Source: Ectopseudomonas chengduensis (GTDB lineage: Bacteria > Pseudomonadota > Gammaproteobacteria > Pseudomonadales > Pseudomonadaceae). Taken from it: 64,000 nucleotides of DNA. The stretch spans positions 1 through 64,000 of the forward strand of contig NZ_FMZQ01000021.1 in the NCBI RefSeq assembly GCF_900102635.1. The letters run 5' to 3'. The position numbers and the translations under genes are program-made. Positions 43,146 to 53,121 of this stretch are shown one piece after another. Under the pieces are notes generated by a model, which was not told where the DNA came from, did no database searches, and saw only the letters and a program-made list of their open reading frames with translations. Positions within the stretch are counted from its first letter, which is position 1; each line of letters begins with the position of its first letter.

Positions 43146-43202
43146 TTCGTTATTGGCCCGGCAGCGTAAACTGACGCCCCCGCGCCCACACAGAGAGCGA
43201 CC

Positions 43203-44198
43203 ATGACTGCGCAGCAATGCTTTGCCCTCACCCCAGGCGAGCCCGCCGGCATCGGCCCCGATCTCTGCCTGCTGCTGGCCCAACAGGCCCAGCCTGCGCC
43301 ACTGGTCGCCATCGCCAGTCGCGAGCTACTGGCGGACCGCGCAAAGCAATTGGGGCTGACTATCGAGTTGCTGACCGTCAGCCCGCAGCACTGGCCAGAC
43401 AAGCCCGCAGCAGCGGGCGCTCTTTATGTCTGGGATACGCCGCTGGCTGCCCCCGCAATCCCAGGAAAGCTGACGTCCGCCAACGCCGCCTACGTACTGG
43501 AAACCCTCACCCGCGCAGGCCAAGGCTGCCTGGACGGAACCTTCGCCGGCATGATCACCGCCCCCGTGCACAAAGGTGTGATCAACGAAGCGGGCATCGC
43601 TTTCTCCGGTCACACCGAGTTTCTCGCTGAGCTGACCCACACCCAGCAGGTGGTGATGATGCTGGCGACCCGCGGCTTGCGCGTGGCGCTGGTCACTACC
43701 CACCTGCCCCTGAAAGATGTCGCGGCCGCCATCACCGCCGAGCGTCTGGAACGCGTCACCCGCATCCTGCATGCAGACCTGCAAAGCAAGTTCGGTATCG
43801 CCCAGCCGCGCATTCTGGTTTGTGGCCTCAATCCGCACGCCGGCGAAGGCGGCCATCTGGGTCGCGAGGAAATCGAGATCATCGAGCCGACGCTGGAACG
43901 CCTGCGCACGGAAGGCATGAACCTGATCGGCCCGCTGCCTGCCGACACCTTGTTCACCCCCAAGTATCTCGAACAGGCCGATGCGGTATTGGCCATGTAC
44001 CACGACCAGGGCCTGCCGGTGCTCAAGTTCAAGGGCTTCGGCGCCGCGCTGAATGTCACCCTTGGCCTGCCGATCATCCGCACCTCGGTGGATCATGGCA
44101 CCGCGCTGGATCTGGCCGGCACTGGCAAGGTCGACATCGGTAGCCTGCAAGTGGCGCTGGAGACCGCCTACCAGATGGCCGCCAGCGGCACGGCATGA
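43203..44198 (+). CDS. pdxA: 4-hydroxythreonine-4-phosphate dehydrogenase
   Basis: PdxA (331 aa) is a metal-dependent oxidoreductase of pyridoxal-5-phosphate synthesis. The N-terminal TPGEPAGIGPD and the metal-binding histidines in TAPVHKGVI, GHTEFLAEL, and YHDQGLPVLK are visible. The ATG at 43203 follows AGAGCGACC, a weak purine-rich site. It lies in the usual surA-pdxA-rsmA-apaG-apaH order of gammaproteobacteria. Confidence 0.95.
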   Translation: MTAQQCFALTPGEPAGIGPDLCLLLAQQAQPAPLVAIASRELLADRAKQLGLTIELLTVSPQHWPDKPAAAGALYVWDTPLAAPAIPGKLTSANAAYVLETLTRAGQGCLDGTFAGMITAPVHKGVINEAGIAFSGHTEFLAELTHTQQVVMMLATRGLRVALVTTHLPLKDVAAAITAERLERVTRILHADLQSKFGIAQPRILVCGLNPHAGEGGHLGREEIEIIEPTLERLRTEGMNLIGPLPADTLFTPKYLEQADAVLAMYHDQGLPVLKFKGFGAALNVTLGLPIIRTSVDHGTALDLAGTGKVDIGSLQVALETAYQMAASGTA

Positions 44199-44311
44199 AC
44201 CGCTGAGGCCACGGCCCGCGCCCACGACGCCATTCGCTGGTAGACTGTGCGACTTTCTTTTTTGCATCCAGCCTCGAGCAACACGACTCGGGGCGTTGCG
44301 CGGAGCCGTAC

Positions 44312-45121
44312 ATGTCCGAATACCAACACCGCGCGCGCAAGCGCTTCGGCCAGAACTTCCTGCATGATGCCGGGGTGATCGACCGCATCCTGCGCGCCAT
44401 TCGCGCCAAGGAAGATGAACGCCTGCTGGAGATCGGCCCAGGCCAGGGCGCCATTACCGAGGGTTTGCTCGGCAGCGGCGCGCAGCTCGACGTGATAGAG
44501 CTTGACCTCGACCTGATCCCCATCCTGCAAAACAAGTTCGGCGACAATCCGCGTTTTCGCCTGAATCAGGGCGACGCACTGAAATTCGACTTCGCCCGCC
44601 TCGACGCGCCGCCACGCAGCCTGCGCGTGGTCGGCAACCTGCCCTACAACATCTCCACGCCGCTGATTTTCCACCTGCTGGACAACGCGCCACTGATTCG
44701 CGACATGCACTTCATGCTGCAAAAGGAAGTGGTCGAGCGCATGGCCGCAGGCCCGGGCGGCGGCGATTGGGGCCGTCTGTCGATCATGGTGCAATACCAC
44801 TGCCGCGTGGAACACCTGTTCAACGTTGGCCCCGGCGCATTCAACCCGCCGCCCAAGGTCGACTCGGCCATCGTGCGCCTGGTGCCGCATGAGACCCTGC
44901 CGCATCCAGCCAAAGACCACCGTCTGCTCGAGCGCGTCGTGCGCGAGGCCTTCAACCAGCGCCGCAAGACCCTGCGCAACACGCTCAAGCAGTTGATGCC
45001 GGCCGAGGCCATCGAGGCTGCTGGTGTGGACGGCAGCCTGCGCCCCGAGCAACTGGATCTGGCAGCCTTTGTCCGCCTGGCCGACCAACTGGCTCTACAG
45101 CCCTCTGCTGCGCAGGACTAA
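44312..45121 (+). CDS. rsmA: 16S rRNA (adenine1518/1519-N6) dimethyltransferase
   Basis: RsmA/KsgA (269 aa) dimethylates two adenines in the 3' hairpin of 16S rRNA in late small-subunit assembly. Its motifs are FGQNFLHD, the SAM-binding LLEIGPGQGAIT, and the catalytic NLPYNIST. The ATG at 44312 gives the standard length. Loss of this methylation gives kasugamycin resistance in E. coli. Confidence 0.95.
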   Translation: MSEYQHRARKRFGQNFLHDAGVIDRILRAIRAKEDERLLEIGPGQGAITEGLLGSGAQLDVIELDLDLIPILQNKFGDNPRFRLNQGDALKFDFARLDAPPRSLRVVGNLPYNISTPLIFHLLDNAPLIRDMHFMLQKEVVERMAAGPGGGDWGRLSIMVQYHCRVEHLFNVGPGAFNPPPKVDSAIVRLVPHETLPHPAKDHRLLERVVREAFNQRRKTLRNTLKQLMPAEAIEAAGVDGSLRPEQLDLAAFVRLADQLALQPSAAQD

Positions 45122-45150
45122 ACTGCAATCACGCCCAACGGATCATTCGC

Positions 45151-45531
45151 ATGTCCGACCCTCGTTATCAGATCGACGTCAGCGTCACCACCCGCTACCT
45201 GGCCGCGCAGTCGCAGCCGGAGCAGAGCCGATACGCGTTCTCCTACACCGTGACCATCGTCAATAACGGCGAGCTGCCGGCTCAGCTGTTGTCGCGCCAC
45301 TGGATCATCACCGACGGCGACGGTCGCGTGCAGGAAGTGCGCGGCGCCGGCGTGATCGGCCAGCAACCGCATATCGAGCCCGGCGCCAGCCACACCTACA
45401 GTAGCGGAACGGTCATGACCACCCAGGTCGGCACCATGCAGGGCAGCTACCAGATGCTCGCCGAAGACGGCAAACGCTTCGATGCGAGCATCGCGCCATT
45501 CCGTCTGGCTGTGCCAGGGGCCCTTCACTGA
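45151..45531 (+). CDS. apaG: ApaG protein
   Basis: A 126-aa single-domain protein with a fibronectin-like beta-sandwich fold (ApaG/DUF525). It has the typical SRHWIITDGDGRVQEVRG and GVIGQQPHIEPG motifs. The biochemical role is unclear in bacteria; ApaG is often near apaH. Its stop codon overlaps the apaH start by one base (TGATG). Confidence 0.93.
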   Translation: MSDPRYQIDVSVTTRYLAAQSQPEQSRYAFSYTVTIVNNGELPAQLLSRHWIITDGDGRVQEVRGAGVIGQQPHIEPGASHTYSSGTVMTTQVGTMQGSYQMLAEDGKRFDASIAPFRLAVPGALH

Positions 45532-46349
45532 TGGCGGTGTATGCCGTCGGCGACCTGCAGGGTTGCCTCAAACCGCTCAAGTGCCTGCTCGAGCAAGTGT
45601 CTTTCGATCCCGCGCATGACCAGTTGTGGCTGGTGGGCGACCTGGTCAACCGCGGCCCGCAGTCGCTGGAAACCCTGCGTTTCCTCTACTCCATCCGCCA
45701 GGCGGTAACCTGCGTGCTGGGCAACCACGACCTGCACTTGCTGGCGGTGGCACACAACATCGAGCGCCTGAAGAAGGGCGATACCCTGCGCGAGATTCTC
45801 GATGCGCCGGATCGCAACGACCTGCTCGACTGGCTGCGCATGCAGAAACTGGTGCACCACGACGCCGAGCGCAAGGTGACCCTGGTGCATGCCGGCATCC
45901 CGCCGCACTGGACGCTGAGCAAGGCGCTGCGCCGCGCCGCCGAGGTCGAAGAGGCACTGCGTGACGATGCCCGTCTGCCGTTGTTTCTCGACGGCATGTA
46001 CGGCAACGAGCCGGCCAAATGGAACAAGGAACTGCACGGCGTCACCCGCCTGCGGGTGATCACCAACTATTTCACCCGCATGCGCTTCTGCAAGGCCGAC
46101 GGCACCTTGGACCTGAAGAGCAAGGAAGGCGTCGGCAGCGCACCGCCAGGCTTCGCCCCCTGGTTCAGCCACCCACAGCGCAAAATGCGCGGCGAGAAGA
46201 TCATCTTCGGTCACTGGGCAGCGCTGGAAGGCAACTGCACGGAACCTGGCCTCTACGCGCTGGATACCGGCTGCGTCTGGGGCGGTGCGATGACCCTGCT
46301 CGACGTCGACAGCGGAGCACTGCACCGCTGCACCTGCCCCAAGGAATAA
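45531..46349 (+). CDS. apaH: Symmetrical bis(5'-nucleosyl)-tetraphosphatase
   Basis: ApaH (272 aa) hydrolyses Ap4A to two ADP and also removes Np4 caps from RNA in E. coli. The metallophosphatase motifs are in order: YAVGDLQG, LVGDLVNRGPQS, VLGNHDLH, LVHAGIPP, FGHWAALEG. It is coupled to apaG by a one-base overlap. Ap4A level ties it to stress responses. Confidence 0.95.
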   Translation: MAVYAVGDLQGCLKPLKCLLEQVSFDPAHDQLWLVGDLVNRGPQSLETLRFLYSIRQAVTCVLGNHDLHLLAVAHNIERLKKGDTLREILDAPDRNDLLDWLRMQKLVHHDAERKVTLVHAGIPPHWTLSKALRRAAEVEEALRDDARLPLFLDGMYGNEPAKWNKELHGVTRLRVITNYFTRMRFCKADGTLDLKSKEGVGSAPPGFAPWFSHPQRKMRGEKIIFGHWAALEGNCTEPGLYALDTGCVWGGAMTLLDVDSGALHRCTCPKE

Positions 46350-46381
46350 GCCAGCCTCCCATCCGGTAAAGGTCCCCGAAC

Positions 46382-46711
46382 ATGAGTGAATTCAAGCGTA
46401 TTTCCCCCCAACAGGCGCAGGAGCTGCGCACCCAGGGCGCCGTCGTGGTCGATATTCGCGACCCGCAGAGCTTCGCCAATGGCCATATCAGCGGCTCGCG
46501 TCACCTGGACAACCACTCGCTGCATGATTTCATCAGCCACGCCGACCTCGACGCGCCATTGATCGTCTCCTGCTACCACGGCAACTCCAGCCAGGGCGCC
46601 GCAGCCTACCTGGCCGGTCAGGGTTTCTCCGAGGTGTACAGCCTCGACGGCGGTTTCGAGCTGTGGCGCGCCACCTACCCAAGCGAGACCGCGCAAAGTT
46701 CCGAAGAATAA
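46382..46711 (+). CDS. glpE: Thiosulfate sulfurtransferase GlpE
   Basis: A 109-aa single-domain rhodanese that moves sulfane sulfur from thiosulfate to cyanide or other thiols. The catalytic cysteine is in IVSCYHGNSS (about residue 64), and the N-terminal VVDIRDPQSFANGHI is typical. The ATG at 46382 is 32 bases beyond the apaH stop. A hairpin lies shortly downstream. Confidence 0.93.
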   Translation: MSEFKRISPQQAQELRTQGAVVVDIRDPQSFANGHISGSRHLDNHSLHDFISHADLDAPLIVSCYHGNSSQGAAAYLAGQGFSEVYSLDGGFELWRATYPSETAQSSEE

Positions 46712-46722
46712 ATTTCTTCACG

Positions 46723-46751
46723 CGGCAGGCCGCGCCCGCTCTGGCCTGCCG
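46723..46751 (+). terminator. Hairpin after glpE
   Basis: A 9-bp stem CGGCAGGCC / GGCCTGCCG with an 11-base loop, 11 bases beyond the glpE stop codon. No T-run follows, so termination efficiency is uncertain. Confidence 0.5.
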
Positions 46752-46796
46752 CCACTTCCCGACGTACGGTAACATCCCGTTATCGTTGTCTCGCCC

Positions 46797-46823
46797 TTGA
46801 CGCTCTGCAGAACGAACTATTCT
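46797..46823 (+). promoter_or_regulatory. Possible promoter of the yeaG operon
   Basis: TTGACG is followed 15 bases later by TATTCT; with the preceding C the -10 reads CTATTCT, near the CTAcaCT form preferred by sigma-S. The E. coli yeaGH operon is stress-induced, so a sigma-S promoter would fit. The short spacer and 170-base leader leave this tentative. Confidence 0.25.
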
Positions 46824-46994
46824 GTTACTCAGGCCATCCCACTGAAGGTAGAGCCGGCAAACCGGCATCGGGCCATCGGTAACGACTTTTAGGTTTTGGG
46901 GGATTGTTCCCGACTTCTTCGGAGCCGGAGTTACCCAGCACCTGCACGCACGACCGATCCCGAGCCAGCTTTCAGCATCGAGCGAGGTGAAGTC

Positions 46995-48917
46995 ATGAGC
47001 ATTTTCAGTCACTTCCAACAACGTTTCGAGGCGACCCGCCAGGAGGATTACTCGCTGCAGGAGTACCTCGAACTGTGCAAACAGGATCGCAGCGCCTACG
47101 CCACTGCGGCCGAGCGCCTGCTGATGGCCATTGGCGAGCCGGAACTGCTGGACACTTCCAGCGATTCACGGCTGTCACGCATCTTCTCCAATAAGGTCAT
47201 CCGCCGCTATCCGGCCTTCGCCGACTTCCATGGCATGGAAGAGTGCATCGATCAGATCGTCTCCTACTTCAGGCATGCCGCGCAGGGCCTGGAAGAGAAG
47301 AAGCAGATTCTCTATCTGCTCGGCCCGGTGGGCGGCGGTAAATCCTCGCTGGCGGAAAAGCTCAAGCAACTGATGGAGAAAGTGCCCTTCTACGCCATCA
47401 AGGGCTCACCGGTATTCGAGTCGCCCCTGGGGCTGTTCAACGCCACCGAAGACGGCGCCATCCTCGAAGAGGACTACGGCATCCCACGGCGCTACCTCAG
47501 CTCGATCATGTCGCCCTGGGCCACCAAGCGCCTGCAGGAGTTCGGCGGCGACATCAGCCAGTTCCGCGTGGTCAAACTGTACCCGTCGATCCTCAACCAG
47601 ATCGCCGTGGCCAAGACCGAACCAGGCGATGAGAACAACCAGGACATCTCCGCCCTGGTCGGCAAGGTGGATATCCGCAAACTGGAGGAATACCCGCAGA
47701 ACGACGCCGACGCCTACAGCTACTCGGGCGCGCTGTGCCGGGCCAACCAGGGCCTGATGGAATTCGTCGAGATGTTCAAGGCGCCGATCAAGGTCCTACA
47801 CCCGCTGCTGACCGCCACCCAGGAAGGCAACTACAACAGCACCGAAGGCCTCGGCGCGATTCCCTACAGCGGCATCCTGCTGGCCCACTCCAACGAGTCC
47901 GAGTGGCACAGCTTCCGTAACAACAAGAACAACGAGGCCTTCATCGACCGTATATATATCGTCAAGGTGCCCTACTGCCTGCGCGTGACCGACGAGATCA
48001 AGATCTACGACAAGCTGTTGATCAACAGCTCGCTGGCCAAGGCCCATTGCGCGCCGGACACCCTGAAGATGCTTGCCCAGTTCTCCACCCTGTCGCGCCT
48101 GAAGGAACCGGAGAACTCCAATATCTACTCGAAGATGCGCGTCTACGACGGCGAGAACCTCAAGGACACCGACCCGAAAGCCAAGTCGATTCAGGAGTAT
48201 CGCGACAGCGCGGGTGTCGATGAGGGCATGAACGGCCTGTCGACCCGCTTCGCCTTCAAGATTCTGTCCAAGGTATTCAACTTCGATCCGCACGAGATCG
48301 CCGCCAACCCGGTACACCTGCTGTACGTGCTGGAGCAGCAGATCGAGCAGGAGCAATTCCCCGCCGAGGTGCGCGAGCGCTACCTGCGCTACATCAAGGA
48401 ATACCTGGCGCCGCGCTACATCGAGTTCATCGGCAAGGAAATCCAGACCGCCTATCTGGAGTCCTACAGTGAATACGGGCAGAACATCTTCGACCGCTAC
48501 GTGCTGTACGCCGATTTCTGGATTCAGGATCAGGAGTACCGCGACCCGGAGACCGGCGAGATTCTCAACCGCGTAGCGCTCAACGAGGAGTTGGAGAAGA
48601 TCGAGAAACCGGCCGGCATCAGCAACCCGAAGGATTTCCGCAACGAGATCGTCAACTTCGTGCTGCGCGCCCGTGCCAACAACAACGGCAAGAACCCCAC
48701 CTGGCTCAGCTACGAGAAGCTGCGCGTGGTGATCGAGAAGAAGATGTTCTCCAACACCGAGGATCTGCTCCCGGTCATCAGCTTCAACGCCAAGGGCAGC
48801 AAGGAGGATCAGCAGAAGCACAACGACTTCGTCAAACGCATGGTCGAGCGCGGCTACACCGAGAAGCAGGTTCGCCTGCTGTCGGAGTGGTACCTGCGGG
48901 TTCGCAAGTCTCAGTAA
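46995..48917 (+). CDS. yeaG: PrkA family serine protein kinase YeaG
   Basis: A 640-aa protein of the PrkA family. An AAA-type domain in the N-terminal half has Walker A GPVGGGKSS (about residue 113), and a C-terminal kinase-like domain ends it. The E. coli homologue is induced under nitrogen starvation and stationary phase. The ATG at 46995 follows GAGGTGA. It starts the yeaG-yeaH-ycgB operon, which is conserved across many bacteria. Confidence 0.93.
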   Translation: MSIFSHFQQRFEATRQEDYSLQEYLELCKQDRSAYATAAERLLMAIGEPELLDTSSDSRLSRIFSNKVIRRYPAFADFHGMEECIDQIVSYFRHAAQGLEEKKQILYLLGPVGGGKSSLAEKLKQLMEKVPFYAIKGSPVFESPLGLFNATEDGAILEEDYGIPRRYLSSIMSPWATKRLQEFGGDISQFRVVKLYPSILNQIAVAKTEPGDENNQDISALVGKVDIRKLEEYPQNDADAYSYSGALCRANQGLMEFVEMFKAPIKVLHPLLTATQEGNYNSTEGLGAIPYSGILLAHSNESEWHSFRNNKNNEAFIDRIYIVKVPYCLRVTDEIKIYDKLLINSSLAKAHCAPDTLKMLAQFSTLSRLKEPENSNIYSKMRVYDGENLKDTDPKAKSIQEYRDSAGVDEGMNGLSTRFAFKILSKVFNFDPHEIAANPVHLLYVLEQQIEQEQFPAEVRERYLRYIKEYLAPRYIEFIGKEIQTAYLESYSEYGQNIFDRYVLYADFWIQDQEYRDPETGEILNRVALNEELEKIEKPAGISNPKDFRNEIVNFVLRARANNNGKNPTWLSYEKLRVVIEKKMFSNTEDLLPVISFNAKGSKEDQQKHNDFVKRMVERGYTEKQVRLLSEWYLRVRKSQ

Positions 48918-48991
48918 GCCCAATCCGGCGCGCGGCGCGTGCCGGGTCATTCGCTGCCTGCCTGTGGCTATGGGCAGGCTAGGGAGACGTC

Positions 48992-50263
48992 ATGAGCTAC
49001 GTGATCGACCGGCGCCTCAACGGCAAAAACAAGAGCACGGTTAACCGCCAGCGCTTCCTGCGGCGTTACCGTGAACACATCAAGAAGGCGGTGGAGGAAG
49101 CCGTCAGCCGGCGCTCCATCACCGACATGGAGCACGGCGAGCAGATCAGCATTCCGGGTCGCGATATCGATGAGCCGGTGCTGCATCATGGCCGCGGCGG
49201 CAAGCAGACCATCGTCCACCCCGGCAACAAGGAATTCACCGCCGGCGAGCGCATCCCCAGGCCGCAGGGTGGTGGCGGTGGACGCGGCAGTGGCAAGGCG
49301 AGCAACTCCGGCGAAGGCATGGACGAGTTCGTGTTCCAGATCACCCAGGAGGAATTCCTCGATTTCATGTTCGAGGACCTGGAGTTGCCCAATCTGGTCA
49401 AGCGCCACCTGACCGGTGCGGAAACCTTCAAGACCGTGCGCGCCGGTATCAGCAACGAGGGCAACCCCTCGCGCATCAACATCGTGCGCACCCTGCGTTC
49501 GGCCCACGCACGGCGCATCGCCCTGTCTGGTTCCAGCCGCGCCAAATTGCGCGAAGCCAAAGCAGAACTGGAGCGATTACGCAGGGAAGAGCCGGACAAC
49601 TTCGGCGATATCCAGGCCATTCAGGAGGAAATCGAACGCCTCAGCGCGCGCATCCATCGCGTGCCCTTCCTCGATACCTTCGACCTCAAGTACAACCTGC
49701 TGACCAAGCAGCCCAACCCCAGCTCCAAGGCGGTGATGTTCTGCCTGATGGACGTCTCCGGCTCCATGACCCAGGCCACCAAGGACGTGGCCAAACGCTT
49801 CTTCATCCTCCTGTACCTGTTCCTCAAGCGCAATTACGACAAGATCGACGTGGTCTTCATCCGCCACCACACCAGTGCCAAGGAAGTGGACGAGGAGGAG
49901 TTCTTCTATTCCCGGGAAACCGGCGGCACCATCGTTTCCAGCGCCCTGAAGCTGATGCAGGAAGTCATGGCCGAGCGCTACCCGATCAACGAGTGGAACA
50001 TCTATGCCGCCCAGGCGTCGGACGGCGACAACTGGAATGACGATTCACCGGTATGCAGGGATATATTGATCAACCAGATCATGCCGTTCGTGCAGTACTT
50101 CACCTACGTCGAGATCACCCCACGCGAACACCAGGCGTTGTGGTTCGAGTACGAGCAGGTGGCCGAAGCCTTCGCCGACAGCTTCGCCCAGCAGCAACTG
50201 GTGTCCGCCGCGGACATCTACCCGGTGTTCCGCGAACTGTTCCAGCGTCGCCTGGTGAGTTGA
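48992..50263 (+). CDS. yeaH: DUF444 family protein YeaH
   Basis: A 423-aa protein with a von Willebrand-type region: the MIDAS-like motif is LMDVSGSMTQATK (about residue 250). The N-terminus is highly basic, and a glycine-rich linker (GGGGGRGSGK) is near residue 90. Its role with YeaG is unknown. A 7-bp hairpin (48956-48979) lies just before its GGGAG ribosome binding site and could affect translation. Confidence 0.9.
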   Translation: MSYVIDRRLNGKNKSTVNRQRFLRRYREHIKKAVEEAVSRRSITDMEHGEQISIPGRDIDEPVLHHGRGGKQTIVHPGNKEFTAGERIPRPQGGGGGRGSGKASNSGEGMDEFVFQITQEEFLDFMFEDLELPNLVKRHLTGAETFKTVRAGISNEGNPSRINIVRTLRSAHARRIALSGSSRAKLREAKAELERLRREEPDNFGDIQAIQEEIERLSARIHRVPFLDTFDLKYNLLTKQPNPSSKAVMFCLMDVSGSMTQATKDVAKRFFILLYLFLKRNYDKIDVVFIRHHTSAKEVDEEEFFYSRETGGTIVSSALKLMQEVMAERYPINEWNIYAAQASDGDNWNDDSPVCRDILINQIMPFVQYFTYVEITPREHQALWFEYEQVAEAFADSFAQQQLVSAADIYPVFRELFQRRLVS

Positions 50264-50273
50264 GGGCCAAGCC

Positions 50274-51839
50274 ATGAATGCCAGCAGCAGAAAGCGCGAG
50301 CCGATCTCCACCGGATCGGAGTGGACCTTCGACCTGATCCGCCAGTACGACAAGGAAATCGCCCGCATCGCCGAGCGCTATGCGCTGGACACCTACCCCA
50401 ACCAGATCGAGGTGATCACTGCCGAACAGATGATGGATGCCTACGCTTCGGTGGGCATGCCGCTTGGCTACCACCACTGGTCATACGGCAAGCACTTCCT
50501 TTCCACCGAAAAAGGCTACAAGCGCGGGCAGATGGGCCTGGCCTACGAGATCGTGATCAACTCCGACCCTTGCATCGCCTACCTGATGGAGGAAAACACC
50601 ATCTGCATGCAGGCACTGGTGATCGCCCACGCCTGCTACGGCCACAACAGCTTCTTCAAGGGCAACTACCTGTTCCGTACCTGGACGGACGCCAGCTCGA
50701 TCATTGATTACCTGGTATTCGCCAAGCAGTACATCATGCAGTGCGAGGAGCGCTACGGCATCGATGCCGTGGAGGAGTTGCTCGACTCCTGCCACGCGCT
50801 GATGAATTACGGCGTCGACCGTTACAAACGCCCCTACCCCATCTCCGCCGAAGAGGAGCGTCGGCGCCAGAAGGAACGCGAGGAACACCTGCAGAAGCAG
50901 ATCAACGACCTGTGGCGCACCATTCCCAGAAATGCAGGCAAGGGCAGCGAGAAGGACAGCAAGCGCTTTCCCGCCGAACCGCAGGAAAACATCCTCTATT
51001 TTCTGGAAAAACACGCGCCCTTACTGGAGCCCTGGCAGCGCGAGGTGATCCGCATCGTGCGCAAGATCGCCCAGTACTTCTACCCGCAGCGCCAGACTCA
51101 GGTGATGAACGAAGGCTGGGCGACCTTCTGGCACTACACCCTGATGAACGATCTGTACGACGAAGGCCTGGTCACCGACGGCTTCATGATGGAGTTCCTG
51201 CAGTCGCACACCAGCGTGGTCTACCAGCCGCCGTTCGACAGCCCCTACTACAGCGGTATCAATCCCTACGCCCTGGGTTTTGCCATGTACCGCGACATCC
51301 GCCGTATCTGCGAAAACCCCACCGAAGAGGACAAACGCTGGTTCCCGGACATCGCCGGCAGCGACTGGCTGACCACGCTCAAGTTCGCCATGAACAGCTT
51401 CAAGGACGAGAGCTTCATCCTGCAGTTCCTTTCACCCAAGGTGATTCGCGACTTCAAGCTGTTCGGTATTCTCGACGACGACCAGAAGGACGAACTGCTG
51501 GTGCCGGCCATTCATGACGAACCGGGCTACCGCACCATCCGCGAACTGCTCGCCGCACAGTACAACCTGGGCAACCGCGAGCCCAACGTACAGATCTGGA
51601 ACATCGACCGCCGTGGCGACCGCTCGCTGACCCTGCGCCATCAGCAACACGACCGCAAACCGCTGGGCGACTCCACTGGCGAAGTACTCAAGCATCTGCA
51701 CCGGCTGTGGGGCTTCGACATTCATCTGGAGGTCTGCCAGGGCGACCAGTTGATCACCACCCAGCATGTACCACCACGCGGCAGCTCGGAGAACGACAGC
51801 GAATACCCGAGGCTGGACCTGATCATTCCGCCGATTTGA
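50274..51839 (+). CDS. ycgB: SpoVR family protein YcgB
   Basis: A 521-aa cytoplasmic protein of the SpoVR family. Conserved segments include YPNQIEVITAEQMMDAY, HACYGHNSFFKGN and MNEGWATFWHY, the last two with possible metal-binding histidines and glutamate. In Bacillus SpoVR is needed for spore cortex formation; in proteobacteria it accompanies yeaG and yeaH. It starts 10 bases after yeaH ends, so all three share a transcript. Confidence 0.92.
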   Translation: MNASSRKREPISTGSEWTFDLIRQYDKEIARIAERYALDTYPNQIEVITAEQMMDAYASVGMPLGYHHWSYGKHFLSTEKGYKRGQMGLAYEIVINSDPCIAYLMEENTICMQALVIAHACYGHNSFFKGNYLFRTWTDASSIIDYLVFAKQYIMQCEERYGIDAVEELLDSCHALMNYGVDRYKRPYPISAEEERRRQKEREEHLQKQINDLWRTIPRNAGKGSEKDSKRFPAEPQENILYFLEKHAPLLEPWQREVIRIVRKIAQYFYPQRQTQVMNEGWATFWHYTLMNDLYDEGLVTDGFMMEFLQSHTSVVYQPPFDSPYYSGINPYALGFAMYRDIRRICENPTEEDKRWFPDIAGSDWLTTLKFAMNSFKDESFILQFLSPKVIRDFKLFGILDDDQKDELLVPAIHDEPGYRTIRELLAAQYNLGNREPNVQIWNIDRRGDRSLTLRHQQHDRKPLGDSTGEVLKHLHRLWGFDIHLEVCQGDQLITTQHVPPRGSSENDSEYPRLDLIIPPI

Positions 51840-51896
51840 TCGCCTGCGCGCTCGACACGTTCTTCGGTATCCTCTGCGCTCAGTGGAGGAACATAC

Positions 51897-53117
51897 ATGC
51901 AGATCTACAAAGTCGGCGGCGCCGTGCGCGATCGCCTGCTTGGCCGCCCCATCAGTGAAGTGGACTGGGTCGTGGTCGGCGCCAGCGCCGAGCAGATGCT
52001 CGAACTCGGCTATCGCCCGGTGGGTGCCGACTTTCCGGTGTTCCTGCACCCGCAAACGGGCGAGGAATATGCTCTGGCTCGCACCGAACGCAAGAGCGGG
52101 CACGGCTATGGCGGTTTCACCTTCCATGCCAGCCCCGACGTCACCCTGGAACAGGACCTGATCCGCCGCGACCTCACCGTCAATGCCATGGCCGAGGACG
52201 ACCAGGGTAACCTGATCGATCCCTATAACGGCCAGCAAGATCTTGAAGCCCGCATCCTACGCCACGTTTCCCCGGCATTCGCCGAAGATCCGCTGCGTGT
52301 CCTGCGTGTGGCCCGCTTCGCCGCGCGCTATGCACCGCTCGGCTTCAGCGTCGCGACAGAAACCCTGATGCTGATGCGTGAGTTGGCAGAGTCAGGCGAA
52401 CTGGCCCACCTCACCGCCGAACGCAGCTGGAAGGAAATCTCCCGCGCCCTGATGGAGCCGCGCCCGGACGTGTTCGTCCAGGTGCTGCGCGACTGTGGCG
52501 CGCTGGCCGCCCTGCTGCCGGAAGTGGACGATCTGTTCGGTGTGCCGCAACCGCAGGCACACCATCCGGAAATCGATACCGGCGAGCATGTGCTCAGCGT
52601 GCTGCGCCAGTGTGCGGAGCACGACCAGCCGCTGAACGTGCGCTGGGCCAGCTTGCTGCATGACGTCGGTAAAGGCCTGACGCCCGAGGATCAGTGGCCG
52701 CGGCATATCGCTCACGAGCAAAAGGGCCTGCGCCTGATCCAGGCGATCAACGAACGCTGCAAAGCGCCCCGTGACTGCGCCGAACTGGCAATGCTGGTCG
52801 GTGAGTTTCATACCCATGGCCACCGCGCGCTGGAGCTGCGCCCCTCGACGCTACTGGAACTGCTGCAACGCTTCGACGTGTTCCGCCGCCCGCAGCGCTT
52901 CGCCGAATTCGTTGCCGCCTGCGAGATGGATGCACGTGGTCGCCTGGGCCTGGAGCAACGCGAATACCCACAGGGCGCCTACCTGCTGGGCGCCGCCGAG
53001 GCAGCACGGCAGGTACCGGTCAAACCGTTGCTGGAGAAGGGATTCAAGGGTGCAGAGCTGGGCGAGGCGCTCAACCGCGAGCGTCTGCAGGCGCTCAAGG
53101 CCTACAAGGACCAATAG
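51897..53117 (+). CDS. cca: Multifunctional CCA-adding tRNA nucleotidyltransferase
   Basis: A 406-aa class II CCA-adding enzyme that builds or repairs the tRNA 3' end. The nucleotidyltransferase motif GGAVRDRLLGRPISEVDWVV and RRDLTVNAMA are in the N-terminal half. An HD domain (LLHDVGKG, about residue 258) adds phosphatase/phosphodiesterase activity as in E. coli. The ATG at 51897 follows GTGGAGG. REP elements begin five bases after its stop codon. Confidence 0.93.
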   Translation: MQIYKVGGAVRDRLLGRPISEVDWVVVGASAEQMLELGYRPVGADFPVFLHPQTGEEYALARTERKSGHGYGGFTFHASPDVTLEQDLIRRDLTVNAMAEDDQGNLIDPYNGQQDLEARILRHVSPAFAEDPLRVLRVARFAARYAPLGFSVATETLMLMRELAESGELAHLTAERSWKEISRALMEPRPDVFVQVLRDCGALAALLPEVDDLFGVPQPQAHHPEIDTGEHVLSVLRQCAEHDQPLNVRWASLLHDVGKGLTPEDQWPRHIAHEQKGLRLIQAINERCKAPRDCAELAMLVGEFHTHGHRALELRPSTLLELLQRFDVFRRPQRFAEFVAACEMDARGRLGLEQREYPQGAYLLGAAEAARQVPVKPLLEKGFKGAELGEALNRERLQALKAYKDQ

Positions 53118-53121
53118 CCTT

